Positions 1 to 8,534 of a DNA stretch of 28,879 bases are shown one piece after another. Positions within the stretch are counted from its first letter, which is position 1. Every line of letters starts with the position of its first letter. Location: positions 1 to 28,879 of the forward strand of contig PCWC01000065.1 of NCBI GenBank assembly GCA_002787175.1, given 5' to 3'. Source of the DNA: Parcubacteria group bacterium CG11_big_fil_rev_8_21_14_0_20_39_22. Lineage in GTDB: Bacteria; Patescibacteriota; Minisyncoccia; Phycocordibacterales; GCA-002787175. The position numbers were made by a program, and so were the translations under genes. Under the pieces are notes generated by a model that saw only the letters and a program-made list of their open reading frames with translations, ran no database searches and was not told where the DNA came from.

Positions 1-56
1 CTGCCAAAGAGATGCAGAAAGCGCGGATGGCATTATTCAATTCATTTAAAAAATAG
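1..56 (+). CDS. 3' end of an unidentified gene (partial)
   Basis: From base 3 one frame runs open to a TAG stop at 54-56 and reads AKEMQKARMALFNSFKK, a plausible basic, amphipathic protein tail. A second + frame is also open until base 49, so the frame choice rests only on amino-acid character. Too little remains to name a family. It points toward the convergent ligase gene and has no obvious hairpin terminator directly behind it. Confidence 0.35.
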   Translation, partial: AKEMQKARMALFNSFKK

Positions 57-147
57 CTTAATACGGTATACTGTGTTCACTGCTTTTTAGATATCGGAAA
101 ATACTATATGGGGAACGAAAGAAAATAGGAATAAAGAGAGAAAATCC

Positions 148-183
148 CTCACCGCAAGCGGTCCCCTCCCTTCCTAAAGGGAG
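148..183. repeat. REP/MITE-like double palindrome between convergent genes
   Basis: Two GC-rich hairpins stand side by side in AT-rich sequence. One is CCGC-AA-GCGG (152-161). The other is CTCCCTT-CCTA-AAGGGAG (166-183). Read on the minus strand the second hairpin comes first and the first is followed by TTTTCTCTC, so the pair could also end transcription of the ligase gene. The layout (CTCCC...GGGAG, then ACCGC...GCGGT, then GAGGGATTTT) resembles small palindromic repeats dispersed in many bacterial genomes. Family membership is inference; the stems are read directly. Confidence 0.5.
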
Positions 184-268
184 AACGCTGAAAAGAGAGG
201 GAGGGGGAATAGCTTTTAATTGTTAGGTTTTAGCTGGTAGGAAGAAAGAGATATAAATCCTGAGTCTG

Positions 269-2950
269 TTAAGGGGTACGGCCGGAGCGGATTTCGTTTA
301 TGTAGTAGTCAAACTGGCTGGCTTGGGAAGGAGAAATCTCTTTTGCTTTTTCAAGCTGTACTATAGCGGCTTCTTTGTCCCCTGTCTCAAAATAGGCGCT
401 TGCAAGCGATATATTGTAATTTAAATCTTTCGGGTAATCTTCAACCGCCTTTTCCAAAATCGGCACCAGTAAATCAATCCTGCCCATATCTGCAAACGCA
501 TTAAGGACACGCTGTGACGGTCTAAACAAAGCTCCGCCGTTGTCGTAAATATCAATAAGCTCTTGGGTTAGGGACTCCGCAAGTTCCAACCTGCCCGTAT
601 AAACGGCTCCAGCGATATAGTAATCCATCGGTTCGGTAAATCGAGGAGCGAGTTCGTATGCTTTTTTGAATTGTTCAAACGCCTCTTCCCTCTCACCATT
701 TTCGAAATACAGCGAACCGAGAGTTACACGAAGGCTCTGCTTGCTCGGAGAGAGCTCGACCGCCCTTTGAAGAGATTCTGTCGCCTTTTTGTAATCATTG
801 GCATAGCTAAACATCAAACCTTTGAAAAGATGGAGGCGGGTATCGTTTGGGTGGTCTATGGTTTCTTGACCTATCGCTTCTATAGCAGAATCGGTCATCC
901 GTGTCTTGACTGCCGGAGAAGCATCGGATCCGATCACCTTTGGCACTGCGTTTACAATCTGTTCCACGACTTCTTGATGCCCAAGCGGACCAGACGCATA
1001 AGCTTTTTTAAACAATGCCACATTTTCTGCCACGCCGTTTCTTTGGGGCATAAGGGCGCTTATGAGAGTTCTTGAGGTAACAATACCTTTCACATCGATA
1101 AAATAAACTCCTACTATAAGTACCGCCGTGATAATTGGTAAAGCGAAATATCTGTAACTTTGGTCACTAATTCTACCATCAGCAATTATTGGTTCTTTAT
1201 TCTCCGTTACAGAAATATGAACGTAACCGAGCAACGATACAAATAAGACATAACTTATGAGATTATCGAAAACGAATAGGTTGTGGAAAAAATATGCTGA
1301 TAAAAGACCCGTGATAATAGATGCTTGCGGTACACTAAATATGTGCTCGTCTTGACGGCGTCCAAACAAGACGGTACGAATCTTTTGCCAAAATCCAGCA
1401 ACACTGTCCTTGTGAGCAGTCCATAAATAGTAGACGGTAAAAAAGAACAGAGCTAAATAGGAGATGAGTCCGAATATACCGCCGGCGATGAGCCAGTCTA
1501 AGATTACATTGTGTGTCCTATCAAACCACTGTTCTTGATTGTAGAGAGAGGGATTGTAGTATTCGTTGAAAACGTAATTGAAATTCTCTTGTCCGTATCC
1601 GAGTATTGGTCGAGCTTTGAAACCTTCTATTGCCATAGGCCAGATGTAATAACGAGACTGACCTTCGTCGATTATTTTTATTGAAGCAAATCGGCTAAGC
1701 ACCTGATGGTTTTGGACATAGGAATTATCTTTTATAAGCAAAAATGTTCCTATGCCGGCAAGTATCGCTATAAAAGAAATTAATGAGACCTTACGCCACG
1801 ATTTGTTTTTGCCAAAAATAGCGACAAGGAGAGCAGCGAGTAATAAACCGAGAATAAGACCGAGAATGGCGCCCCGAGTGGCAGTGTGAAAGAGCATTGT
1901 CGCAAATGTAATCGCAAAAAAAGTGTACAGGCAATAGACGATTTTGTCCGACAGCCCTTCATCAAATTTACCGCGAGAACGCAGTAGATTTAAAGATATT
2001 CCAAATAAGGCGACGAGCAGTACGGAGAGGGTGGTTAAATAGTAGTTCCCTGTCGCAAAATATATAAGAGATAACGATCCGATAAACGCAAGACCAGCTG
2101 AAATAAATCCATAATTTTTGGTATTTCTTCCGTGACTTCTCTTGTAGAAATAGGTTGCAATAACTGCGAGAAGTGAAGTTATTGAGAAAGCGAAGAGCCA
2201 AATATTAGTTTTGCCCAAGAAAATATCGGGGTACTCGTAGCCCTCTGGTATTCCACCAACTTGTCTTATGACGTCTTGGATGGTGTCGAAATAGCGATAG
2301 AACGGAAACAGTATGAACAAGGACAGACCGACTGTAAGCGACTGGAGGAGGAGCGAGAGTCGGTAGCTTTTTTCTTTGACACCAGAGAGCGACAAAAGCG
2401 TAAAGAAAAACATAAAGACCATAAAGATGGCAAGATATGAGGCGTTGCCAAATGTGCCATCGAGGCGTACTCCACCTTGATTTATGACAAGCTCACCCGA
2501 GAGCTGTATGATGCCATAGAAACCTAAAAATGCCCCTACTCCAAGCCAGGTATGGACAAAACGCCACCAAAGATTGCCCACAGACATTACCGATGAGAAG
2601 ACAAGGAAGCATCCGCCGAGATGGAGGAGGAGTAAGAATCCCTCCATTCGCTCAAAGTTGCTCCAAAAGCTCTTTTCGGGGTTTAGACCGAATATATTGG
2701 CGAGGAAGATAATTATGAGGAAGGCGACGCCCGATCCTAAGACGTGACTGTAGCGAGGACGATACTCCCTGTGTCGAAGACAGAGCAAAAGCCAAGATGC
2801 CACCAAGACAGCGATAATTATCCTAAAGAAGAAACTTTTTCCAGTGATGAACGGAAAGAACATTGAGTTCGCCACGATAAGAGGCGTAAACGGAACGGCA
2901 AAAATACCGATATAGGTGATGAGGCGGAGGGCTTTGTCGAATAGAGACAT
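269..2950 (-). CDS. O-antigen ligase / Wzy-type polymerase with C-terminal TPR domain
   Basis: A polytopic inner-membrane protein of 893 residues. Residues 1-590 are mostly hydrophobic helices. They carry the Wzy_C signature of the O-antigen ligase/polymerase superfamily: TATRG around 356-360, GYGQENF at 451-457, and RTHN at 478-481 in the large outer loop with its conserved His480. From about residue 690 to the end are tetratricopeptide-like helices (repeated 'A..L..A..L.P' pattern), presumed to bind a partner outside the membrane. Such proteins move an undecaprenyl-linked glycan onto an acceptor (lipid, glycan or protein) or polymerise repeat units; the sequence does not say which. The ATG start gives a good first membrane helix, but no Shine-Dalgarno is visible before it. 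It lies alone, 618 bases from the next gene, and sampled blocks look GC-richer (31 of 60 bases at 481-540) than the glycan genes (19 of 60 at 18601-18660). Confidence 0.85.
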   Translation of the reverse strand: MSLFDKALRLITYIGIFAVPFTPLIVANSMFFPFITGKSFFFRIIIAVLVASWLLLCLRHREYRPRYSHVLGSGVAFLIIIFLANIFGLNPEKSFWSNFERMEGFLLLLHLGGCFLVFSSVMSVGNLWWRFVHTWLGVGAFLGFYGIIQLSGELVINQGGVRLDGTFGNASYLAIFMVFMFFFTLLSLSGVKEKSYRLSLLLQSLTVGLSLFILFPFYRYFDTIQDVIRQVGGIPEGYEYPDIFLGKTNIWLFAFSITSLLAVIATYFYKRSHGRNTKNYGFISAGLAFIGSLSLIYFATGNYYLTTLSVLLVALFGISLNLLRSRGKFDEGLSDKIVYCLYTFFAITFATMLFHTATRGAILGLILGLLLAALLVAIFGKNKSWRKVSLISFIAILAGIGTFLLIKDNSYVQNHQVLSRFASIKIIDEGQSRYYIWPMAIEGFKARPILGYGQENFNYVFNEYYNPSLYNQEQWFDRTHNVILDWLIAGGIFGLISYLALFFFTVYYLWTAHKDSVAGFWQKIRTVLFGRRQDEHIFSVPQASIITGLLSAYFFHNLFVFDNLISYVLFVSLLGYVHISVTENKEPIIADGRISDQSYRYFALPIITAVLIVGVYFIDVKGIVTSRTLISALMPQRNGVAENVALFKKAYASGPLGHQEVVEQIVNAVPKVIGSDASPAVKTRMTDSAIEAIGQETIDHPNDTRLHLFKGLMFSYANDYKKATESLQRAVELSPSKQSLRVTLGSLYFENGEREEAFEQFKKAYELAPRFTEPMDYYIAGAVYTGRLELAESLTQELIDIYDNGGALFRPSQRVLNAFADMGRIDLLVPILEKAVEDYPKDLNYNISLASAYFETGDKEAAIVQLEKAKEISPSQASQFDYYINEIRSGRTP

Positions 2951-3108
2951 GGGGAGAAGTTGGAAAGTTTATAAGTTGGTAAGTGGAAAGTTTAAGAAGA
3001 AGAGAGTGAATTTTGAAGATTTGAAAAGGGGGCTTGTCCTGTGAAGCGTAGATTTTTACGGGAGTGGAAAGTTGGGGTGAGAATTGAAATTTTATGATAA
3101 ACCGTTGA

Positions 3109-3131
3109 TGGCAGTGGTCCGACCACTGCCA
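3109..3131. repeat. Perfect 11-bp palindrome with 1-nt loop
   Basis: TGGCAGTGGTC, a single C, then GACCACTGCCA. The arms match at all 11 positions. No T-run follows on either strand, so it is not a standard terminator. A one-base loop suits a cruciform, dyad operator or palindromic repeat unit better than an RNA hairpin. It sits about 160 bases upstream of the ligase start, so an operator role for that gene is possible but unproven. Confidence 0.6.
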
Positions 3132-3263
3132 CTTAGGAACAGTCTTAGAGGGACAGGGTTATTATAGCTGATTTGAGGTTTTTTGTCTTTTGAAATTTCT
3201 GTCTGGAAAAAGATTATACCCCACTCCATCCATGTCAACACCCAGTGTTGCTGATGTTATTGA

Positions 3264-3318
3264 ACTGGAGGAGTTTATATGGTAGTCGGACTATCATAAA
3301 TAACATCTATCTTCCAGT
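3264..3318. repeat. Extended imperfect inverted repeat
   Basis: The outer arms ACTGGA (3264-3269) and TCCAGT (3313-3318) enclose a near-perfect dyad, ATGGTAGTC-G-GACTATCAT (3279-3297, one G:T-type mismatch), with further pairing of GTTTAT with ATAAAT-type sequence. It is a second palindrome with a one-base centre, 155 bases from the 3109-3131 palindrome. Function unknown. Confidence 0.45.
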
Positions 3319-3344
3319 AATATCCCTCCTTAGAAACTGATCTT

Positions 3345-3600
3345 ATGTCTCACCACAGCAATGTGAATCAAAAAAGACCGTTTCAGGTCGTCGTGACCAA
3401 AAAAGAGGATCCCAAAACTTTGCTTCGCCCCCACCATAGTTCACTATGGCTCGGACTCCAGCTCGTTTCTTCTTACAGAAGCTGTCCACTTTGTGTATAT
3501 TTTACCACGACTTCGTCTTGTAAAATATCTCACAAAGTCTTGCGACAGTCTCCCAGACTGTCTCACGCTCATATTTTTGGACACTTCAGCCCTCGATTAG
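3345..3600 (-). repeat. Hairpin-rich 3' element A at the end of the ten-gene operon
   Basis: At least four hairpins follow one another: GACAGTCT-CCC-AGACTGTC (3544-3562), a long stem between 3488 and 3538 (ACTTTGTG...CACAAAGT around ATATTTTAC...GTAAAATAT with a TTC tip), CCATAG-TTCA-CTATGG (3434-3449), and GACC-GTTTCA-GGTC (3376-3389). On the minus strand the last is followed by six T (3370-3375), which would make a weak intrinsic terminator for the operon ending at 3569. The element overlaps the last codons of the dehydrogenase gene. The stretch with CTTCG, AAAATATCTC and CAC near 3510-3533 resembles the tip of the element at 26339-26516. An antisense open frame here (3345-3788) is a by-product of this structure. 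Confidence 0.6.
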
Positions 3601-4549
3601 ACTTTAGACAGTTTCTTAGTTTTGATGCGATAAAAATATCAGTCGAGATTCTCGAGTCTACCGTCATCCCTCCTATGTGCGGAGTAATCAATAGATTATC
3701 ATTTTCTTTAGCATATTCCACCAATGGGTCGGTAGCAATTACTTTTTCTTTAAAACTTAGCTCGTTGCCCAAAACATCCGTTCCATAACCTCCAATTTCC
3801 TTAGTTTTTAACGCTTCTAACAACTCAGTCTCATTAACTATTTTCCCACGAGATGTATTGATTAAAAAAGACCCTTTTTTCATAATTTTAAATGTGTCGC
3901 GGTCAAACATATTTTCTGTATCAGGCGTGAGATGGATATGTATAGATATGATATCACTATCTTTAAGGAGATCGGTAAATCCTACCTTCTCTGCTATTCC
4001 TAAACCATCATTAACAAAAGGGTCGTAAAATATCACTCTCATCCCGAACGCTCTCGCGTAAGAAGCCATCATTTTACCCAATCTTCCATACCCTATTATT
4101 CCTATTGTCTTACCGTACAAACTTATACCCTTGAAAGTATCTCTGTTCCACTCCTTGTTTTTTACTGAATCAAAAGACCACGGAATTTTTCGTACTAAAT
4201 TTAATATTAAAGAAAATGCAAGTTCTGCTGTACCTGTTATTGTTTTCAGAAAGTCATTTTCACCTTTGAGACTAACTATCTTAATATTTTTTTGATGCGC
4301 ATAATCGAGATCTATGTGATCCAACCCAGTAGTCGCGGTCGCTATATATTTTAACTTCGTTGCAGATTCTAAAATCTTCCTATTAAAGTTTAAGCCGAGA
4401 CCGATCACAACGGCGTCATATTCTTTTAACTCAATAGATAGATCCTCTTGAGAAACAAGTTTCAGATCCACCTCTCCAATTGTGCCAAGTACTTCTTTGG
4501 CTTCTGCAGAAAAATCATTTCCCAGTGTACAGAGAATCTTAAAACTCAT
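3569..4549 (-). CDS. D-isomer-specific 2-hydroxyacid dehydrogenase (module 1)
   Basis: A 326-residue NAD(P)-dependent oxidoreductase of the phosphoglycerate-dehydrogenase-like family. The Rossmann motif GYGRLG lies at 153-158, with Asp176 (YDP) at the end of the next strand as in NAD-preferring members. Catalytic Arg234 (TSRG), Glu263 and His291 (TPHIGG) are all present, so it should be active. Its start overlaps the stop of the CMP-sugar synthetase by 11 bases, and it is the last gene of the operon. A second copy at 12242 also follows a CMP-sugar synthetase, so the substrate is probably a nonulosonate-pathway 2-keto acid or a precursor; this is inference. Aligned with that copy, the protein should end near KSN; the last eight residues (RGLKCPKI) run into repeat element A and look like read-through. 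Serine-pathway phosphoglycerate dehydrogenase is the alternative but does not explain the context. Confidence 0.85.
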   Translation of the reverse strand: MSFKILCTLGNDFSAEAKEVLGTIGEVDLKLVSQEDLSIELKEYDAVVIGLGLNFNRKILESATKLKYIATATTGLDHIDLDYAHQKNIKIVSLKGENDFLKTITGTAELAFSLILNLVRKIPWSFDSVKNKEWNRDTFKGISLYGKTIGIIGYGRLGKMMASYARAFGMRVIFYDPFVNDGLGIAEKVGFTDLLKDSDIISIHIHLTPDTENMFDRDTFKIMKKGSFLINTSRGKIVNETELLEALKTKEIGGYGTDVLGNELSFKEKVIATDPLVEYAKENDNLLITPHIGGMTVDSRISTDIFIASKLRNCLKSNRGLKCPKI

Positions 4550-5255
4550 AACCTTTATTTATTAGATCACTAAGCATAGCTTCTGCCCTCATCCAATCTA
4601 TACCATCATTTATATCGACAGATCTCTCTTCAGGAACCACATACCCTACAATATTGTCACCGTAGAGTCTTTTATCTTTCATTAACAGGTCTCGTCTCAT
4701 AGCGTATACAGAACCGCTTCTTCTATAAGCTTGAGGTAAATCTTGTCTCCTTACACCCTCTTCTTCATCCATACAAAATGGCAACACCCTATCACCTTCG
4801 AGTCTTTTTGCTTTTATCGGATGAAAATCGCCAACATCGACTAATGTGACAGAACTATCTGCTTCAAACTTTATAAGTTTTTTTAAGGTCTCATCTATAT
4901 CTTCAGGTACTCTAAAGGGAGATGTTGGTTGCAAAATTACGGCGTAATCAAAAATCTCAGAAACCTTTTTTTCCATTTCTGATATAGCATGTATCATCAC
5001 AGGAGTGTGAGGAGTATCATCGCCAGATATTTCTTTAGGTCTTAAGAAAGGAACCTCTGCTCCATACTGTTTTGCTACTGCAGCGATTTCCTCAGAATCA
5101 GTCGATACAATAATATGAGTCAATAGATTACTTCTTTTAGCAGCTTCTATACTATAAGCAATAAGAGGCTTTCCTCCCAAGAGCTTAATATTTTTACCCG
5201 GAAGACCTTGCGAGCCCCCACGAGCAGTAATAACACCTAATATTTTTTTACTCAT
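4539..5255 (-). CDS. neuA: CMP-nonulosonate (sialic-acid-type) cytidylyltransferase, module 1
   Basis: A 238-residue cytosolic nucleotidyltransferase of the CMP-NeuNAc/CMP-Kdo synthetase family, which activates a nonulosonic acid with CTP. The nucleotide-binding loop RGGSQGLPGKN is at 12-22, LQPTSPFR at 108-115 contacts the sugar or base, and VDINDGIDW near the C-terminus is the usual metal/substrate segment. Length is normal for a single-domain NeuA. The start codon overlaps the NeuC stop by one base (TAATG type) and the end overlaps the dehydrogenase by 11 bases, so translation is probably coupled. NeuB and NeuC sit immediately upstream, which favours a nonulosonate over Kdo. The exact sugar (Neu, Leg or other) cannot be read from the sequence. 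Confidence 0.88.
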   Translation of the reverse strand: MSKKILGVITARGGSQGLPGKNIKLLGGKPLIAYSIEAAKRSNLLTHIIVSTDSEEIAAVAKQYGAEVPFLRPKEISGDDTPHTPVMIHAISEMEKKVSEIFDYAVILQPTSPFRVPEDIDETLKKLIKFEADSSVTLVDVGDFHPIKAKRLEGDRVLPFCMDEEEGVRRQDLPQAYRRSGSVYAMRRDLLMKDKRLYGDNIVGYVVPEERSVDINDGIDWMRAEAMLSDLINKGYEF

Positions 5256-6436
5256 TATCCTTTAAAATTTTTCTGAACGTATAAAGATAGAGTTGCAAGA
5301 GTATTGGCAATATTTTTTGCCGTATCTTCTGAATTATATAAATCGGACTCAGGATATTTGCCTTTATTTATTTGTTTTTTTATAGCTTTTCGTAATGATT
5401 CCTTTTCATATGAGGTATTGACGACATTTTTATCTCGAAGTCTTCTTCCTTGTCTTGTGCCTATATTTACAACAGGAACACCAAGAAAAGAACATTCTTT
5501 CAATCCGGCAGAAGAATTTCCTACGAGACACATTGAATTCTTAAGCATATATATAAAATCTTTTGGAGGCAAATATCTCATAAAACGAATCTTATGTCCT
5601 CTAACCTCATCATTAAAATAACGAAGTTCATAAGAAATAGATTCGGAACCAGAATCAAAATTTGGCCAAAACCAAAATGTCTGGATATTTAAATCATTAA
5701 TAACCTCTAAAAGATCCCGAGTATACTCACCCATTTTATCTGATTCACTGGTTACAGGATGATACATAACCATAATATAAGGTTTATTTATATCTATATC
5801 TGCCCCAGAACCTGTAGAAAGGAAGTTGAATTTACTACTGCTGTCAGCTACTTTTTTTACCACCTCAATATCCGGACTACCGAAGTTGAAGACGAACTTA
5901 TCATCCTCTCCCATTTTTAAAACTCTTTTTCGCGCAGGTTCATTTGTTGTAAAGTGGATATGAGAGAGTTTTGTTATGGAATGGCGGACACTTTCGTCTA
6001 TTGTTCCAGTAACATCCCCTCCTTCAATATGAGCTATAGGTATATGGAGGTAAGAAGCTGAAATAGCGGCTGACAATACTTCAAAACGATCCCCTCTCAG
6101 AACAATTGCGTCGGGTTTGATATTATTGAACAGATTTGTAAATTCCATAATGCCAAGCCCGGCTGTCTTGGCCTTAATAAAATGAGAATCACCTTCAAGG
6201 TTAAAATGGACCTCATGAATATTATTTATGCCATCTGCCTCTAAAAGCTCTCTTATGTGCGCTCGTTTTGATGAATATTTTGAAAGCAATGCTGTGCCGG
6301 CCACAGCAACATATAACTCAATATCTTTTCTCTTGTTTAATTCATCCAAGATCAAGAATCCTCTGCTATAGTGGATAAAACTTGTGATAACAAAACAAAC
6401 TCTTCTCTTTTTTGTTTTAACAGACATATTACTCAA
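5255..6436 (-). CDS. neuC: NeuC-type hydrolysing UDP-HexNAc 2-epimerase, module 1
   Basis: A 393-residue GT-B-fold enzyme that converts UDP-GlcNAc (or a 4-amino-6-deoxy derivative, as in legionaminic-acid synthesis) to free 2-epimerised sugar plus UDP. Family motifs are clear: RGDRFE at 114-119, HIEGGDVTGTID at 136-147, RHSITKLSHIH at 151-161, and GNSSAGLKE in the UDP-binding C-terminal domain. It is fully colinear with the copy at 15277-16416 but clearly diverged. It overlaps NeuB by 8 bases and NeuA by one, so it provides the substrate of the next enzymes in one transcription unit. The choice between a ManNAc product and a diacetamido-trideoxy product is open. Confidence 0.88.
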   Translation of the reverse strand: MSNMSVKTKKRRVCFVITSFIHYSRGFLILDELNKRKDIELYVAVAGTALLSKYSSKRAHIRELLEADGINNIHEVHFNLEGDSHFIKAKTAGLGIMEFTNLFNNIKPDAIVLRGDRFEVLSAAISASYLHIPIAHIEGGDVTGTIDESVRHSITKLSHIHFTTNEPARKRVLKMGEDDKFVFNFGSPDIEVVKKVADSSSKFNFLSTGSGADIDINKPYIMVMYHPVTSESDKMGEYTRDLLEVINDLNIQTFWFWPNFDSGSESISYELRYFNDEVRGHKIRFMRYLPPKDFIYMLKNSMCLVGNSSAGLKECSFLGVPVVNIGTRQGRRLRDKNVVNTSYEKESLRKAIKKQINKGKYPESDLYNSEDTAKNIANTLATLSLYVQKNFKG

Positions 6437-7535
6437 TGATATCTTTGGTTATAGGTTCCATTTTATTTATATCTCTTGCTGATTTTTTTCCCACAACTTC
6501 ATACAAATTGTTAGAAGGAATTCCCTTTAGGTGCAAAGCGGGCCTCATAGCGAAGAGCATTTCCTTAGTAATAACCGTACCCTTTTTAATCTCTTTAGAA
6601 GCGGTCAATGTTTTAAAAAAATAAGGCCTAAATTGATTTTTTTCACCTTCTAATTCTTTGTCTATATCTCCGTAAAAAGGAGACGAGTCTACACCTAAAT
6701 ATTCTCTATCTTTTATTTTTTGGACTAAAGTCTTCATCTCTTCCGGTGTTAGTGACACCTTGTGATCTGATCCCCAAAGGTCTCTGGACAATGAAAAATG
6801 CTTCTCAATTATACGAGCTCCAACCTTAACAGCAGCCAAAGGAATCTCTTGGTCCCCTACCGAGTGATCAGAGAAACCAATCGTACATTGAGGAAACTTT
6901 TCCCCCAGTCTTTGAATGGATGAAAGATTGAAGTCAGAAGCGGGTGCGGGATATTTGCTAACACAATAAAGAATGGAAACGGGAGCACCTTTATTTTCAA
7001 GAAAAGAAACGGCCTTTTCCAGTTCAGCATAACTAACCATACCAGTTGAAATTATAACAGGTTTCTTTGTCTCAGCTACAAAATCGAGTAATAGATAATC
7101 CATTACATCCCCTGACCCAATTTTCCACAAAGGAACACCGATTGAATCCAATTTTACCGCCGCCTTACGAGACATTGGAGTGGAAAAGAAAACGAGACCT
7201 TTCTGTTTAGAATAATCTTTTACTTCCACCCAAAACCTGTCTGGAGTAATGTCGGTGTTTCGCTTCACCCATGAGTATCTATCACTTCCGGAAAAATGAG
7301 GTGAGATGACCTGAATAGGAGCTTGCTCATCAGAATATTCGTGCGTTTGAAATTTAACAGCGTCAACACCAGCATCAGCGGCAGCATCGATAAGATTCTT
7401 TGCGTTTGATATGTATTCATCCAGACCCTTCTCTTCTTTTGATTGTATGAAATTCTTACCTATTTCTGCAATAACGAAAGTACGATCCCCTTCCAAAAAT
7501 TCATTCAAATTTATAAACTTATCCCGATCGTGCAT
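6429..7535 (-). CDS. neuB: NeuB-type nonulosonic acid synthase, module 1
   Basis: A 368-residue synthase that condenses phosphoenolpyruvate with a 2-acetamido sugar to give a nine-carbon 2-keto acid. The TIM barrel carries AEIGKN (23-28), KFQTH (61-65), STG (163-165), and the two metal-ligand histidines His224 (FSDHS) and His246 (IEKHF). GSDH at 255-258 matches the usual GPDH motif before SLTPEEM. Residues from about 305 form the C-terminal SAF (antifreeze-like) domain, including the substrate-capping MRPA. Length is slightly above the family norm of about 340-350. The usual NH after AEIG is NF here. The gene lies 3 bases after the methyltransferase gene and overlaps NeuC by 8. Confidence 0.9.
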   Translation of the reverse strand: MHDRDKFINLNEFLEGDRTFVIAEIGKNFIQSKEEKGLDEYISNAKNLIDAAADAGVDAVKFQTHEYSDEQAPIQVISPHFSGSDRYSWVKRNTDITPDRFWVEVKDYSKQKGLVFFSTPMSRKAAVKLDSIGVPLWKIGSGDVMDYLLLDFVAETKKPVIISTGMVSYAELEKAVSFLENKGAPVSILYCVSKYPAPASDFNLSSIQRLGEKFPQCTIGFSDHSVGDQEIPLAAVKVGARIIEKHFSLSRDLWGSDHKVSLTPEEMKTLVQKIKDREYLGVDSSPFYGDIDKELEGEKNQFRPYFFKTLTASKEIKKGTVITKEMLFAMRPALHLKGIPSNNLYEVVGKKSARDINKMEPITKDIIE

Positions 7536-7538
7536 AAT

Positions 7539-8534
7539 TCACTTAATATGCAATATTTTTCTTAAAATTTCAAGCTTTTTTGAATATTTCAACAAATAAT
7601 AAAGTTTGACTGTTATCGGATAGAAATTAGACCTTTCTTTCCTGTAAAGACCTGAGCACTTTAATCCTGACTCTCCCTCTCTCCTCTTTTTAACCGCGAC
7701 AAGTCTTATATGATGCACACTGAACCCTCTCTTTTTAATCTTGCTAAGTTCGATCAAACTCTTACCTTCGTCTACATCAATATACCTGACTTCAAACCCA
7801 CAAGACTCCACCATACATCTTAATGATTCGGGGGTAAACATATAAGGATGATCTATTTGCACCCCTGACGATATTTTACCAGCTCTTCTCACCTGATGTC
7901 TAAAATTCTTTACAGCAAGAAATAAATGTCCTTCATTTTTCAAATTATCATAAGACCAATCGATGAAACCCTTTGGATCTAAAAGATGGTTTAAACTTTG
8001 CACGCAGATGATATTTGATGCTTCTTTTATATCTTCACTATTTTTCCATTCTTCAAAAATAGCATTATTCGTTTTAACACCTTTCGATTGAGCAAAATTA
8101 GATTCATCAATAGATGGTTCTACACCTAACACATCGAGATCTGGAAGCTTTTCTTTTAGACCATGCAGCACTCCTCCTGTAGAGGATCCAATATCTATAG
8201 TCAGTCCTTTTGTGAAAAATTGACCCATCGTTTCAGCCATAGCATGACCAAATTTTAGGGCAAATGAAAAATTCCTTTCGAGGTCTGTGTCATAAGTGGA
8301 GCTTTTTATGCTGTTTCTATCTTGCCTGTAATGATATTTATAATATTTATCATAATCTTCAGAAGTCATCCTCGGATTTATGTATATCAACGAACAGTTT
8401 TTACACATCACCGTCCTTACAGGCAAATCATTTTTTGATCGTACTGCAATCACACTGAAGTCATCTTGTCCGCACAAATTACAAGACAATGATTCTTTTT
8501 CAATACTATTATAGTCAAACACTTTACTTCCCAT
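7539..8534 (-). CDS. SAM-dependent methyltransferase with N-terminal zinc ribbon
   Basis: A 331-residue class I methyltransferase. The N-terminus has two CxxC pairs (Cys18/Cys21 and Cys44/Cys47), a zinc-ribbon arrangement seen in sugar C-methyltransferases and in related Methyltransf_23 proteins. SAM-binding motif I is LTIDIGSSTGG at 111-121. The C-terminal tail is basic (KKRREG, YSKKLEILRK), perhaps for membrane or polyanion contact. It overlaps the upstream transferase gene by 11 bases and ends three bases before neuB, so it is part of the same operon. A sugar or nonulosonate is the likely substrate; whether it methylates C, O or N cannot be told. Confidence 0.75.
   Translation of the reverse strand: MGSKVFDYNSIEKESLSCNLCGQDDFSVIAVRSKNDLPVRTVMCKNCSLIYINPRMTSEDYDKYYKYHYRQDRNSIKSSTYDTDLERNFSFALKFGHAMAETMGQFFTKGLTIDIGSSTGGVLHGLKEKLPDLDVLGVEPSIDESNFAQSKGVKTNNAIFEEWKNSEDIKEASNIICVQSLNHLLDPKGFIDWSYDNLKNEGHLFLAVKNFRHQVRRAGKISSGVQIDHPYMFTPESLRCMVESCGFEVRYIDVDEGKSLIELSKIKKRGFSVHHIRLVAVKKRREGESGLKCSGLYRKERSNFYPITVKLYYLLKYSKKLEILRKILHIK

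Larger units (their letters stand above)
2951..3335. other. Gene-free spacer with direct repeats and strong palindromes
   Basis: No credible coding region is seen on either strand. The sequence starts with a short direct repeat (TGGAAAGTTTA at about 2961 and again at about 2984) just upstream of the ligase start. It then holds a perfect 11-bp-stem palindrome at 3109-3131, a 6-bp-stem hairpin CAACAC-CCA-GTGTTG at 3236-3250, and a larger hairpin at 3264-3318. This part should contain the ligase promoter, but no convincing -35/-10 pair could be picked. Confidence 0.6.

Noticed and set aside
671..1075. A 134-residue + strand open frame
   Set aside because: Antisense to the TPR part of the ligase; no protein-like pattern.
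3345..3788. A 147-residue + strand open frame across the end of the dehydrogenase gene
   Set aside because: It is antisense to conserved dehydrogenase codons and to the hairpin element, is rich in Ser/Cys/His, and has no ribosome-binding site or family pattern.
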